A stretch of 64,000 nt of DNA from Porphyra umbilicalis (GCA_002049455.2 KV918847.1:124001-188000), one strand, 5' to 3'; counted from the first letter of the stretch, positions 9,543 to 20,840 are shown. Program-made: numbers and translations. Notes: a model not told the origin generated them from the letters alone.

Positions 9543-12152
9543 TCACCCCGCCGGCGGGCGCCACCCCAAACTCGGCACCTGCCGCCGCTCCGCGCGCGCC
9601 CACAGCCCCGTGTAGGCGCCCGCCTCTGTTTCGACGGCGACCCACGCGTGGAGCTCGTCCAAGTCGGCCGCCGCGTCCATGTTGGACGCCACGTAATCAA
9701 ACACGGAGCGCGCCCAGCGCACCTGCACCGCCCGCGCGTCGTACGGCTCGTAGTAGGCGTCGACGGTGGCCGCCGCGCCCGTCGCCAGCCGCACCGCGTG
9801 GTCGAGCCACCCCCGCGACAGGCGGGGGGCGGCGGCGTCACCGTCGTCGCCGCCGCCACCCCCGCCGCCGCCGCCGCCGCTAACGACGCCGCCGCCGCCG
9901 CCCGTGTCGTCCCCCGCCACGGCGGGGGCGGCGGTGGCCCAGGCGGGCGCCGCGCCCGGCGCCACTGCGGCGGCGGCTTCCTCTGCCGCCGCCGCCGCCG
10001 CAACGCCGTCGCGCTCCATCGCCGCCGCCGCCGCCGCCGCGGCGGCCGCCGTCGGCGGCCACGTGTGGCCGAGGTGGCGCACGAGGCCGACCCCCCCCGA
10101 CAGGAGGAGCGCCACGACGAGCGCGTGGTCGCTGAGGGCGCGCACGCACCACGGTGACGCGCCGCCGAGGAGCCACGAGCGGAGCCGCCGCACCTCCCGC
10201 ACCGTCAAGCCCGACGCGTCGGGCAGCTGGAGGGCCACCCAACACGCATCGTCGGCGTCGCCGTAGCGGAGGAGGGGGGGATCTTCCAACCCGTTGGTCG
10301 CCAACACCGTCCACGGGCCGACGACGGGGGCGGCGGTCGGCGACGGGGCGGGCACCGCCGACGTCGACGCGGTCGACGCGGTGCCAGAGGCGGCATCGCC
10401 GTCGCCGTCGCCATTGCCATTGCCGTCGCCATCGCCGTCGCTGTCGCTACCCCCATTGCCGTCGCCGCGGACGGGGGAGCCGTACCCGTTGGCGCCGGCG
10501 CCCCGCCCCCGACGCCCCCGCCCCCCCCCCCCCCCCACCTCCCACGCCTCGTCGCCCGGCAGCCACACGCGGCGCCACGAGACGGCCAAAAAAAACTCGA
10601 CCGAGCGCCACCGCACTCGCCGGTGGTACTCAAACCGCACGTCCACCGCACGGGGCACGGCCAGGGGGGACCACACCCGCGTCGTCACGTCGAGGGAGCG
10701 GAGGTCGGTGGGCCCCTCCCCGATCGTCGGCGCCACGTCGGGCGCGAGGCCGAGCACCCACGCCGCGACGAGGCGCGGCGCCACGCCGGCTGACGCCAAG
10801 TGGCCCCGCACCTGCGCCCGCAGCTGGCGGCGGAGGCGGCGGGCGGCCGCCGCGACGGGGTCCCCGTCCGCGTCGCCGCCCCCGCCCCCGTCCCCGCCCG
10901 CCGCCTCCCCGGCCTCGTCACGGGCGTCGGCGTCGGCGTCGGCATCATCGTCGGCGGCTGCTTGCCCGAGCGACCGCCCCGCCGCCGCCACCCGCGCGGC
11001 CGTGTAGGCCTCCCACGCGTCGGCGCGGCCGACGGTGGCCTCCAGCGCGGGGCAGGCCGCGAGCACGGGGGCGGGGATGGGGCGGAGGCCCCACCGGCGG
11101 GCCGCCGCCGCCGCCGCCGGGCACCGCGCCGCAAACGTCGATTGCAGCGCCGCCTCGCCGGCCGCGCCGGTGCGGGCGGCCGGCCGGGCGGCGGGGGTGG
11201 GGGCACCCGCACCCTCGTGGGGGTCCACCGTCGGGCCCGCCGCGTCGGCGGCGGCGGCGTCGCCGTCGCCGTCCCCCCCCGACAGCGACACGGTAAACAC
11301 CTCCTCCGCGGCGAGGCTGGCGAGCAGCCCCCCCGCCGCCGCCGCCCTGGTCACCGCGCCCCCCCCCACCTTGGCCACCGGGGATCCCCCCCCTACGGGC
11401 CCCGCGCGCACGATGAGGCACGGTGGCGGGGGGGTCCCCCCACCCCGCCCCGCCACCAATGGGCGGGCGGCGCGCGGGGTGGTACTCCCCCCACCCCCCG
11501 CCCCCCCCCCCGTGGCCCCGCCGGCGGCAGCGGCGGCCGGCGGGCCGACGGGGGCGTCACCCGCCCCACCGCCACGCCGAGCGGCGACGCCCGCCCGGGC
11601 CGCGGCGGCGGCGCCGCCGCCGCCGCCGCCGCCGCCGCCCCCGCCGACCGGCCGCGACGCGGGGAGCGGCGGAGCGGGGGGGGCGTGGCGCCCGCCACCC
11701 CACCCCCGCCGCCGCCGTCGGGGACGCGCATCGTCAGCGACGGGGGCGGTGGGGCGTCGGTGCCGACGGCGGCGGCGGCGGGCGCCCCGCCCGCGCGGCG
11801 CGGTGGGGCGTCGGTGCCGACGGCGGCGGCGGCGGGCGCCCCGCCCGCGCGGCCGCCGTGGATGATCAGCGCCGACGAGGCGGCGGCGGCGGCAGACGGC
11901 AACCGCGGCGACCGGCGCGGCGACGCCGCGTCGGCGGCGCCCGCGTGGACGACGGGGCCGGGGACGGTGGCGGCGGCGGCGGCGGGCGCCGCCGCCACCG
12001 CCGCGGAGGGGGCCATGGCCGCGACGCGCCGCGTCGGCGGCGGCGGCCGCGTGGGGGGGGGCGGCGAGGCCGACGGGGGGCGGACGCGGGCGAGGCGCAC
12101 GTCGACGGTGCGACCGCCCGGGAGGGGGAAGGGGGAGGACCGCCGCGCCCAC
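9543..12152 (-). CDS. large unassigned protein with Ala/Gly/Asp low-complexity segments, N-terminus unresolved
   Basis: The frame is open for 869 codons, but the codon at 12152 is GTG and no ATG occurs until deep in the C-terminal third. The true start must therefore lie in an upstream exon or behind a frameshift. The first roughly 250 codons are Arg/Pro/Ala low complexity and doubtful. From about 11340 downward the sequence looks like real protein: a hydrophobic segment with EVFTVSLSGG, Trp/Tyr-containing stretches such as VRWRSVEFFLAVSWRRVWL (near 10580-10620), WTVLATNGLEDPPLLRY (near 10270-10320) and a tidy C-terminus ending SLGWRPPAG. Acidic D/G repeats (DGDGDGNGNG) separate the blocks. 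No known domain is recognised. Orientation and codon use match the neighbouring TrmO-like gene. Confidence 0.5.
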   Translation of the reverse strand: MGAAVLPLPPPGRSHRRRAPRPRPPPVGLAAPPHAAAAADAARRGHGPLRGGGGGARRRRRHRPRPRRPRGRRRRGVAAPVAAVAVCRRRRLVGADHPRRPRGRGARRRRRRHRRPTAPRGRGARRRRRRHRRPTAPVADDARPRRRRRGWGGGRHAPPAPPLPASRPVGGGGGGGGGGGAAAAARAGVAARRGGGAGDAPVGPPAAAAAGGATGGGAGGGGSTTPRAARPLVAGRGGGTPPPPCLIVRAGPVGGGSPVAKVGGGAVTRAAAAGGLLASLAAEEVFTVSLSGGDGDGDAAAADAAGPTVDPHEGAGAPTPAARPAARTGAAGEAALQSTFAARCPAAAAAARRWGLRPIPAPVLAACPALEATVGRADAWEAYTAARVAAAGRSLGQAAADDDADADADARDEAGEAAGGDGGGGGDADGDPVAAAARRLRRQLRAQVRGHLASAGVAPRLVAAWVLGLAPDVAPTIGEGPTDLRSLDVTTRVWSPLAVPRAVDVRFEYHRRVRWRSVEFFLAVSWRRVWLPGDEAWEVGGGGGRGRRGRGAGANGYGSPVRGDGNGGSDSDGDGDGNGNGDGDGDAASGTASTASTSAVPAPSPTAAPVVGPWTVLATNGLEDPPLLRYGDADDACWVALQLPDASGLTVREVRRLRSWLLGGASPWCVRALSDHALVVALLLSGGVGLVRHLGHTWPPTAAAAAAAAAAMERDGVAAAAAAEEAAAAVAPGAAPAWATAAPAVAGDDTGGGGGVVSGGGGGGGGGGDDGDAAAPRLSRGWLDHAVRLATGAAATVDAYYEPYDARAVQVRWARSVFDYVASNMDAAADLDELHAWVAVETEAGAYTGLWARAERRQVPSLGWRPPAG

Positions 12153-12559
12153 CTGCGGGCGCCACCTGCAGGTGGCGCGCGGGCGCGCGGGCGAGAGCGC
12201 GCGCGCGCGCGCGCGCAGGCGCGGGTGCGCCTCGAATTAGGGGCGGGGGATGTGGTCGCGTGGTGGCACTTTGCCGCCACGGCCGAGGCCGCCGATGCCC
12301 AAATCACCCGCTGGTGCCCAAATCACCCGCTGGCGCATCTGCAGCGGTGGGGTGCCGTCCCCGGGCACGGGCCGTGCCCGTCGGATTTGGGCGGCAGCCA
12401 ATCGCTGTTGCGCGCGAGCCGACTGCTCGCGCCGCGCTCGCCGTCGGATGCGCCGCGGCGCCACGCGGGCGTCGGCTTGCGCTCCCCCCCCCCGCTCCCC
12501 GGCGTACACCGCCTTTGCGCCGCCCCGCCGTGCGTGCGTCCTCCCCCCCGGCGGCGGCG

Positions 12560-12563
<4 letters not shown>

Positions 12564-12590
<27 letters not shown>
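12564..12590. repeat. C27 homopolymer
   Basis: There are twenty-seven consecutive C residues. A tract of this length is mutable, can form i-motif/G-quadruplex structures and is error-prone in sequencing. Reading frames across it should not be trusted. Confidence 0.95.
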
Positions 12591-12591
<1 letters not shown>

Positions 12592-12637
12592 TTGCTCCGA
12601 CGCGTCCGACTCGGTGGGCGGCGCGGCGTGGCGGGAT

Positions 12638-12917
12638 ATGGGGTCCCCCTACTTTCGCCAACGGCTGCCCGCCTCGGCCGTGGCGCTCGCGCTCGTCCTC
12701 GGCGTCGGCGGGGGGGTCTACGCCTTTGACGGCCCCGCCCGGTCGGTGGCGGCTGCGGCGGCGGCGGCGCGTGCGGAAGCGCAAGCCGCTGCCGCTGCCG
12801 CCACGACTGGCGGGGGGGGGGCGGGCGCCGCCCCCGCGCGCCCGCCGCCGCCCAGACGCCCGCCTCTGTCCCCGCCGCCGCCGCCGCTGGCGCGCCCGCG
12901 GCGCCGTGCCCACCGCC

Positions 12918-12948
<31 letters not shown>

Positions 12949-13041
12949 CCTGCCGCTGCAGTGTCGTTGCCGCCGCCGCCGCCGGCGGCTGTGCCGGCGG
13001 CGGGCGACGCGGCGCCGCCCGCCCGCGCGGGGCGGCCGTGA
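12638..13041 (+). CDS. possible small membrane-anchored protein with Ala/Pro tail (frameshift needed)
   Basis: The ATG at 12638 begins MGSPYFRQRLP, followed by a hydrophobic stretch ASAVALALVLGVGGGVYAF typical of a signal anchor, then an Ala-rich helix. About 60 codons in, a G run (12811-12820) is reached. Beyond it the frame with protein-like composition is a different one (Ala/Pro/Val-rich, ending TGA at 13039). The original frame continues as Arg-rich low complexity to 13336. This could be a real short gene with a homopolymer length error, or a chance ORF in GC-rich DNA. Confidence 0.3.
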
Positions 13042-14560
13042 GGCGGCACCGCCCGTCTGCCCGACGGTCCGCGGTGGCGCCGCCGCCGGTCCGCCCGCCG
13101 CCGCTGTAGTCCCAGGCGGCAGGCGCGTGCAGCGTGCCGGCCGCACCCGCGGTGGCCGCACCGCGTGGCGGTCGAGGCTGCCGGCGGTGGCAGCGGCGGG
13201 CTGGGGGGGGCGACGACCTCGTGGTGCCGCGGCCGCGCGGGGGGTGCGCGTGGTGGGCTGTGCCGCACCTGTCGACGGGTGGGGCCGAGTCAACGCCGCA
13301 CACGGTGTGTGCTGGCTTATAGGTTGTGGTGGGTGAGATGGCGGGGGGGGGGCGTGGGGCCGGGTTGCTCCAGGGAAAGGAGGACGTGGCCAGTAGGCAC
13401 CGCTCCGACGCAGACACCCAGAGTGTATTCCTGTTGGCTGGGCGGTGACCGTTTGAGCTCGTCCACTTTCTTTGCTGTCCGATGGGTTCCTCGTTCCACC
13501 CCTGGATGCGACACGGTCGCGGCTGTGTTTATTTCCCTCCCCTCGCCTTCCCCCCTGTGGTGTTTTGTGCAATTGCAGCTACCATCGTCCTACCGCCGTT
13601 GGACGACAATCCCCTCTGCCCTCCACCCGCAACGCGCCATGGGACGCACCATCCGCGACGGGCGCCGCCGTCGACGTGGCGCCACCGGTGGCGCTCCCCG
13701 CCCGCCGCCGCCGCGGCGGCCGCACGCCCGCCCGCGCGCCGCCACGCCTCTCGTCGGCGGTCGCGGTGACGGCGGCCGCGGCAGGCGGCGCCGGCGCCGC
13801 ACCGCGCGTGCACCGGTCGCCGTGCTAAACACAGCCGCGACGAGCGGCCGCGTCGCGGCGGCGGGGTGCGGCGCGGCCGCCGGGTCGGCCATCGCGGCGG
13901 TCGTGTCGGCGGCGCGCCGCCGCCGCGCGCGCGCCGACGGGTGGGCGCGGTGCCAGCGTGGCAACCGCCGCCCGCCGTCGCGCGCGCGCAGACGCCCCGC
14001 CGCGGTCGGCGGGCGGGCGGCAGCGGCGGCCCCGTCGGGCGTGCGTCGCGCCCGCACGAGGGCGGGGAGGCACCCGCCAGCATGCGCTGATGCGTCGACT
14101 TTTTGGGGGGGGGGGGGTGTCGGGCGGCGCGGTGCGGCGGCAGCGGCGGCGGGGGCCACCGCGCCCCCGCGTTGCAATGGGGGAGGCGCGGCGGCGGAGG
14201 GTGGGGCTGGCCCACAAAGACGGCGACGAGCGGCCGGCGGCGGGCGCCAGACGCGCGGCGCGGCGGGGGACGACGGCCGCTCACCCGTTTGTGCGGTGCA
14301 CCGGCCGCCCGTCGCGGGGGTGCTCCGCGTGCGCTTTTTCGACGGCGAGCTGTTGCGGGGGGTGGGCGTTGCCCGCCCCTCCCGCCAGCGCCGACGGCGC
14401 GGCGGTGGCCCCCGTGGCGCGTGGGCGGCGGCGGTCGGGCGGCGGCGGTTGGGCCGCGGCGAGCTGGGTGGCACGGGCGGACGGCGCTACAGGGCTGGCA
14501 GGTGGGCGCCTGGCGGCGCACTGCAAAGCAGGCGCGCCGCCAGTTGAAGCTCAACGTCGA

Positions 14561-16003
14561 GCGGTGCACCTTGGTTCTTGCAAGCAACGTCAGCAGAGTG
14601 TGGCCACCCCGACTCCCATTCTCCCCGACGTCGTCGCCGGCGTTTACCTTGTCGTCCTGCCGTCACGGCCCGCTCCCACCTGCACCGGTGCCGCCGCCTT
14701 GTTCACCTGCGCCTTGGTTTGGAAGTTCCGGCGACTTGGTGGCGGTTGCTGAGGTAGGGCGAGTACTCGGGGTGGTCCGCTTCTTCTCCCCGCCGGGATC
14801 CTTGGGCCTTGGCTCGCCCATCTGTTCGTCGTCCGAGTCACACATGGCCACCCCGCAGGCCAATCAAGCGGTGGTTCCGACGTGCAAGCCGATGGACCTT
14901 CGCGGGGACTGGCGGCGAGGCACAAAGCTCAGGCTACTCCGCGTACGGGAGCAAGGTTGCCTGGAGCAGGAAGGGGAGTACTTGTCCCAGCCGGCAGTGT
15001 AAGAGGAGGGCGGGGGGGGTTGTAATGTGGTGGGGGCCGGTGGGAAGGCGCGTGCTTAGAGTTGTGTCGTTAAAGTAACGGATGCCTGACGCTGTTGATT
15101 GTCTGCCGGAGCTGGGCCTCTTGCGAGTCGCAGCCCACTCCCTTCAGTTCAGCTGCAGGTGGCGGCACGTCCAGGTTCCGCAACCGTCCCCCCTGCAACT
15201 GTGCTCCGGGCGCACCGCCCAGCACAAGGCTGTCGACGCTGGCCACGGTTTGCGACCCGTGGTTCCCTGACGAGAGGTGCGCATGGCATGCCGCCAAATT
15301 CCGTTGAGGTTCGCTAGCAACCTCGTGCCAGGGTGGGTTCCGTCTGAGAACCGGGGTGCGTCCCCAACAGTTCTTGGCCTCTCTTTGCATGGCTACCGCT
15401 ATTTACAGTCCCGGGGTGGTTGCATCGCATGGGTGCGCACTCCACGGGCCGCAGCACAGGTTCAAAAAGTTCTTGTTGATTGCACGCGCTTGTCTCCAGC
15501 GCCACGCCGCCGGCCTCGTGGGGGAGCAGCAACGCGGGGACCTCATCGCACCTGAGCCCCATTCACGCTTTCCTCCAGCTTCCCTGCAAGAACCTGCGTC
15601 CCAGTAACGTGGGCCCACAATCCGCTGAGCAGTCTGGGACTCCTCGCCGAGCCTTCCTTACGACCTCGGCTCGTGCAAGGAATAGAGATGTGCATTCTTA
15701 CGCCACGTTCTGAAATTTCAATGAAATTTCAAGGCCCCTCGCACAGACCCTTTCCTCCATGAGTTTCGCGTAACGTGAAATTCTTACGCTGTCTTACAAA
15801 CGTGTCTCCTTCGGAGTGGCTCGAGCGTCCCAGCGGCGCTTCACAGGTGCAGATTTGCATCTCGCCGCGCCGCTGCCGCGGCCACCGTCGAGACAACCGG
15901 CGTCGCAGCCCGACGTCAATGTCCATGACACACGGACCCTTCGTCGACTGTTCTTTTGGTGCTTCCACACACCCATCCCTGTCTCCCACACCTCGTTGTC
16001 ACC
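14561..16003. other. no gene recognised; possible left end of the hAT element
   Basis: Nothing coding is supported. TAGAGATGTGCATTC at 15682 resembles the start of Ac/hAT-type terminal repeats. It lies 320 bp upstream of the hAT transposase, but no matching right terminus or 8-bp duplication was found. Confidence 0.3.
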
Positions 16004-18365
16004 ATGGTGCCTTCCCCTATTCGCAAGGAGACTGCATCTGCACCATTGTGGAGATTCATCAAGATAACGGTTGTGGATGGTAAGCGGCTGCTGTCGTGCC
16101 CCGCCCCGCTTTGTACAACTTACCGTAACATGTCCCATAACGCTACACGGGCGAAGGAGCATCTTTTGGAATGTGAAGAGGCGCATGCACTTGATCCTAC
16201 GATGCGGGCTTCGGTGCTGGGTGCCGCCGTAAGCTCAGTGGAGGTGAGCACGGCGGGTCGAGGAGGCTCCTCGGGTGCCGAGATGTTGCCAACCTTGAAC
16301 CCTGCTGTTTTGGATGACTGGGAGCAACGGTGTGCAACATTGATGTTCAGGGGCGGCTTGCCCTTTTCCGTGTTCCACTCGCCCGAGTGGAAGAGTTTCT
16401 TTTTGCTTGTCTCTGGTGGTCGCTTTTCAGGACCTGGTGATCCGAGGAAGGTGGGAGGCTCGCGCCTGGACACTGCCAGTGGGCAGGTCGCGGCCCGCGT
16501 GGACGCGGCTGTCCGGTGCGCCGACACTGTGGCCTTGACCCTGGACGGTGCCGGCGACGTCAACGGGAAGACGACGTACAATGTCGTAGGGTGTCTCCCC
16601 AGAACGTTTCTTCTCGGGTCGTTTCGTATGGGTGTCACAGTTGCGTCGGCCCCCAACTTGCTCCTCGCTTTTCGTGCCTGTTTGCCGACGTCCCTCCTCC
16701 AACCTAATACAGACACCTTCCAGAAATGGCCGGTCACAGCGACTAACCCGCGGCTGCACGCCCTTGCGAGCCGCAGGTTGTGGGCCTTATGCACTGAAAA
16801 CGCGTCCGTCATGGTGTGCATGAGGACCGCCGCCCAGGCCGACGGGCTGGTGCTGGCCGCGTACGGCTGCTTTTCGCACGCCGTGAACCTGATCAGCAAA
16901 GAGCTGTGTGCCCGGGCGCCGTTTGCTACAATGCTCAAGCTGGTCATTGCCGGGACCGTCTTTTTTCGGCGCTGTGTGAGGGGGCGCGCGGAGTTGGCGG
17001 AGGACCGTGCCACTCAGAAGGCGGCGGGCATCAAGACCAACGAGCTCCGGACATTTAGCCCCACCCGCTGGGTTGGGCAGAGCCTGACGTTGCGATCCTT
17101 CATCGACAACCTTCCAGGCCTTCGAAGGGTACAACTTTTCAACTCCCACAAACCGGCTGGTCTTGCCTTCGCCGTCCCTCCCGCCGTCGCCGCCGCCGTC
17201 AACGACGGAGCCGTTGAGTCTACTGCCAAAGACCTGCTGCCGTGCCTCCAACTACTTTTCCGCATGTCTGCATCGCTCGAGGCGGACGCCTCTCCTCTCT
17301 CCTCCGTCTTGGGTTTATTTGCCGCGTTGTATATTGTATTGCGTGGGCATGTATTCGGTGTGCTCGGTGAGACGCGCTCTTTCGTTTCGAACTGTTTCGT
17401 ATATCGGTTTTGCTCCTACTCCCATCCCCTGATGGTCCTTGCCTTTTACCTCGACCCCTTTTATGCTCCCTGCCGCCAGCAGATTGGCGTGGACCTCTGG
17501 GGCGGCGAGTACTTTCCATCCACCCGCGGACGGGCTGTGCACATCCTCTGTGACGGCGACGCGGCTTTGGAGGACATCATCCTACGGGAGCTGGGGAGCT
17601 TTCTACGACAAACCAACGTGCGCACCTCGGCCATGTCCGGCCGGCTGCTGCACCCCGCAACGTGGTGGGAGCTGTACGGAACGCAATGGCCGACGCTTCA
17701 TTTTTTGGCTAGCCGGCTCTTTTCCTTGCCGACGTCCTCGGCCGGCTCGGAGCGGATGTTCAAGGCCCTCTCCGTCGTCCTGTCCCGCACACGCAGCCGC
17801 ACCCTCGACGACAAGGTGGACAAGCAGTGGCGCATCGTCGTCAACGAGAAGCAACTCCAGCGGGGCGACATCATCGGCGAGTACGCCAGGTCTCCTGTGG
17901 AGCAGTTGTTGATTCGGCTGGTTGACGTCGGGGGCCTCGACGGGGCGCTAGGAGGACTCATTGTGGCCCCCGCCGGGGCTCCCGGTGCCGCCCACCCGCT
18001 CCTCGCCGGCGCCGTGCCCCCCCCCCCGATGGCGCCGCACCCGCCCCCCAGCCGGTGCCGACCCCCCCCCCCCGGCCGCGGAAGGTGGTCGTGGAGGTGC
18101 TGGCGGCGAGTTGGAGGTGCCTGGCGGGGATGAGGATGGACGCCATGCGCACGTGAAGCATGCTGTCGCTGCCGCTTTGGCTACCTTGGGCGGCCCGGGG
18201 GCACCCGGAGGCTCACCACTTGACGTGGCTGGTGCCATTGGCGAGGCTCTGGCGATGGACGCCGCTGGCGACTGGCTGGCAGACAGCGACGGAGACAGCG
18301 ACGACGACACCCCCATCCATGCAGAGGACCTCGATGCCATCGTTGAGAGCTTTTTTGAGTTCTAG
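16004..18365 (+). CDS. hAT-superfamily transposase (frameshifted near the 3' end)
   Basis: hAT transposases cut and paste DNA elements with 8-bp target duplications. The ATG at 16004 (in CACCATGG) is preferred over earlier in-frame starts because it begins just before the DNA-binding domain. Visible parts are a BED-type finger (Trp16, Cys32, Cys37, His53, Cys57), an RNase-H-like core starting with LTLDGAGDVNGK (Asp181) and the conserved CFSHAVNLI stretch. The C-terminal dimerisation domain starts WWELYGTQWPTL at about residue 554 and contains SSAGSERMF. The strict frame stops at 18133 after Pro/Arg-rich sequence. The acidic, protein-like tail ending IVESFFEF at 18365 lies in another frame, and the switch falls at C runs at 18017-18026 and 18061-18073. 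In place of the usual second catalytic Asp (TDNA) the sequence has TENA (Glu265), so activity is doubtful. Confidence 0.85.
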
Positions 18366-19368
18366 CGTGAGGATTTCCTGTTATGGATGTCCCGTTGGGG
18401 GGGGGGGGGTGTGGGGGTGCAGGTGTGGGCGCGGTAAGGTTGCTGCGTGGCGGTGGGGTGGTGGGACATGGGTTACGGCGAGATGGGTGACGCAGTGGGC
18501 CGTTTCCTCAACGTAGGGCAAAGAGTACATCGTTTGTCGTTGCAGATGGCAGAGGGAGACGGGGTGGGAACAGGGAAAAAGGAGGGAGAACAACGCGTCC
18601 GCCACAGCTCGGTCGGGGTTGGGGCCACCATGTGCCTCGCACAGACCGCTCTCAGGAAGGGGGAAAAAATATGCACGACCTCCCCCTACAATAGAGTCAT
18701 CCGAGTACGTGTGGAGATGCCCTCTAGCAAAGGTGGAGCGCCTCCGAGGTGCACGTCCACCCTGGGGGGCGAGTCTGTCGCGACGAGGGGGGGGGCGGGA
18801 GCGAGGAGGCGGGTGGCGACGGCGATCGGGCGACCGCACGAGTCGGACGCTGCAACGAGTACCCAAATCATGCAAGGAACTTCGGGCAGTGAGTGGTGGA
18901 ACGTGTTCTTGTGACGACAAATGGTTGCCGGCTTCGGACTTAGAATCGCTCTGGGGGCCCTTCTTACGGCCTTTCGCCCGTCGCAAGGGGAAGGGAAGAC
19001 GAAAAATTTCACTCCGGAAGACAGCGTACCTCTAGCAAGGAACCGTCCCTCGGGAAGGCCGCACCAGGGAGACGCGAGCTAGACTCTCGAGGGGATCGGA
19101 CAGAACGGCCTGCCAGCGATGCGTCAGCTCAACAACTCCGAAGTCACAGAATCGGATTTAGCTATAGAAATGATAGGGCTTGGGGCTTGGAACAAGTGCC
19201 CTCCAAGGACTCATAACTACACTATGAGACTGTTCAACCCTGTGTCAAGCACAGTCTTGTGGGCGTGGAGACATCAAAGAGGCATATGTGAGCTCCCTCG
19301 CAATAGAACGCGTTGACGTTGGCCCCGCGCCCTTCGCCATTGGTAGCGCTGCGCGGCGTTGCGGAGTG
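18366..19368. other. no gene recognised
   Basis: Only short, motif-free frames are present. A G run lies at 18398-18409. The interval may contain the right end of the hAT element, which was not identified. Confidence 0.4.
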
Positions 19369-19373
19369 GCTTT

Positions 19374-19537
19374 TGTGGAACGACTGGCCCACATTCCCTC
19401 CGCCTCCAATTTCCCGCTTTGTTAACTTGTTGATATTTCGCCCGAATCTCCCCGTCTGATCTCATTTACCTTATAAACCGCCACCGCCGCCGGACCACCT
19501 CCGTCAGCGGCGGGCAACCTTCTTCGACATATTCACA
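19374..19537 (+). repeat. 5' LTR of the plus-strand Copia element
   Basis: It begins TG and ends CA. It differs from the 3' copy by a handful of substitutions, for example CACATT versus CGCATT near the start and TATAAACCG versus TAATAACCT near the middle, so the insertion is not very recent. Confidence 0.9.
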
Positions 19538-19545
19538 TGGTAGCA
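19538..19545 (+). promoter_or_regulatory. candidate primer-binding site
   Basis: TGGTAGCA directly follows the 5' LTR. It matches the complement of the 3' end of eukaryotic initiator tRNA-Met for eight bases before diverging. This is the conventional full-length tRNA priming mode. Confidence 0.5.
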
Positions 19546-19661
19546 ACCACGTGCACCGCTGCTGAGGTTCACCCCACCAAGCCCTCTGCCCCGGCCCGGT
19601 CCCTCTACGCCGTCGCCCACGCCTGGGCCCGGATCGACTACGCCCCGGCCCCCGCCCGACC

Positions 19662-20840
19662 ATGCCCTCCTCCCCCACCCCGTCCGGCGCCTCCACCCCC
19701 TCCACCTCCGTCACCGTCTCCTTCCTCGCCTCCATCCCCGATGACCCGGCCTCTTGCAATGCCCTCCTCGCCCGCCTCCACTCCCTCGCCGCCGCCGCCA
19801 CGCCCGCCTGGACCGCCGCCGATCTCAACCTCGCTTCCACGATGGCCATCGGCGACTTCGACCTCGCAACTCTCACCCGCCGCCAACTAACCGCCGTCTC
19901 CATCGCCATCCACGAGATCTGGCCCCCGTACCCGACCGTCAACCTCCACCGGATCACCGGCGGCCTCACCCGCCTCGGCCTGCTCCACCTCTTCCTCGAC
20001 GGCGAACACGACCAGATTCTCGCCTTCAATCCCCGCCCGTCCCCACCCCACGGCGGACCTCCCGCTGCGGCCCCTTCGCCACCACCACCGCCCCCGCCCA
20101 CGCCCGCCCCCGCCCCCGCTGCATCTAAGACGCCCCCGTCCCGCTCCTCCGCCCCGCCCCCGCCCCACATCGCCGCCCGTCCCTCCGCCGCATCCACTTA
20201 CCCCCCGCCCGCCTCCCACACGTCCGGCGCCGTCCGCGCCGTTGCCCAATACTACACCCCCAATCTTCAATACGGCGGCCTCGACGACGAGTACCTACCG
20301 CGCGCGCGAGCCACCTTCGCCAGCATCTGCGACGCCTTCTCGGTACCCTCCGCCCTACGCGCCACCTGCCTGCCTTTCGCCCTACGCATCACCGAGCACA
20401 ACCTCCCCGCCCTCGTCCAAAAAAACAGCGGCCTTCCGGAACACGAAGTATGGGACATCATCCACTCCCGCGTTTACTCCACTGCACGCGCCCTACGCGT
20501 GCTCGAACAGTGGCAGTCCACTACTTACCGCACTGAGACCGCCCAGCCCAACGACAGCGCCGTATCCCGCTTTGACCGGATGGTTGCCCGCCTGGCCCTC
20601 CTTCAGTCCCAGCTCCCACCTCGTTACCACACCGCCGCCATGCTCGCCCACAAGATACGGGACACCGTACGCGGCGAATGGTTCGCCGCCCCCCTGCTCT
20701 CGGGCGCCTCCCACTCCAACCCGCACGAACTCGCGGCCCTCGCCAAGCTCCTCCTCGCCACCGGCCCGCCCGGCATCCGCTCGCCCGCCTCCCTGTCTGC
20801 CCCACCTGCCCCCGACGCCCCGGCCGCCACCGCCTTCTGA
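19662..20840 (+). CDS. Gag-like protein of the plus-strand Copia element
   Basis: The product is 392 residues from ATG 19662. Helical N- and C-terminal regions flank a long Pro/Ala-rich linker (about residues 130-190). The zinc knuckle is not in this ORF but after the TGA at 20838, in the same frame. Gag is therefore either separated from pol by stop-codon readthrough or truncated by a nonsense mutation. Gag forms the particle that packages element RNA. Confidence 0.75.
   Translation: MPSSPTPSGASTPSTSVTVSFLASIPDDPASCNALLARLHSLAAAATPAWTAADLNLASTMAIGDFDLATLTRRQLTAVSIAIHEIWPPYPTVNLHRITGGLTRLGLLHLFLDGEHDQILAFNPRPSPPHGGPPAAAPSPPPPPPPTPAPAPAASKTPPSRSSAPPPPHIAARPSAASTYPPPASHTSGAVRAVAQYYTPNLQYGGLDDEYLPRARATFASICDAFSVPSALRATCLPFALRITEHNLPALVQKNSGLPEHEVWDIIHSRVYSTARALRVLEQWQSTTYRTETAQPNDSAVSRFDRMVARLALLQSQLPPRYHTAAMLAHKIRDTVRGEWFAAPLLSGASHSNPHELAALAKLLLATGPPGIRSPASLSAPPAPDAPAATAF

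Larger units (their letters stand above)
11500..14560. other. extreme-GC low-complexity tract
   Basis: GCC/CGG/GGC runs dominate, so ORFs of several hundred codons appear in all six frames and none is supported by composition or motifs. It includes an alternating GC run near 12199-12216, an exact-looking duplication of a roughly 55-bp unit at about 11755-11855, and a C27 tract. Local hairpins and G-quadruplex or i-motif structures are likely. Confidence 0.6.

Noticed and set aside
10154-14752. Plus-strand ORFs of 240-770 codons rich in Arg/Pro/Gly
   Set aside because: They overlap each other and the minus-strand gene in a GC-extreme tract, change character with frame only, and contain no recognisable motif.
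15682-15697. Left terminus of the hAT element (TAGAGATGTGCATTC)
   Set aside because: It resembles hAT ends, but no inverted partner or 8-bp duplication was found downstream of the transposase, so it is not listed as an element boundary.
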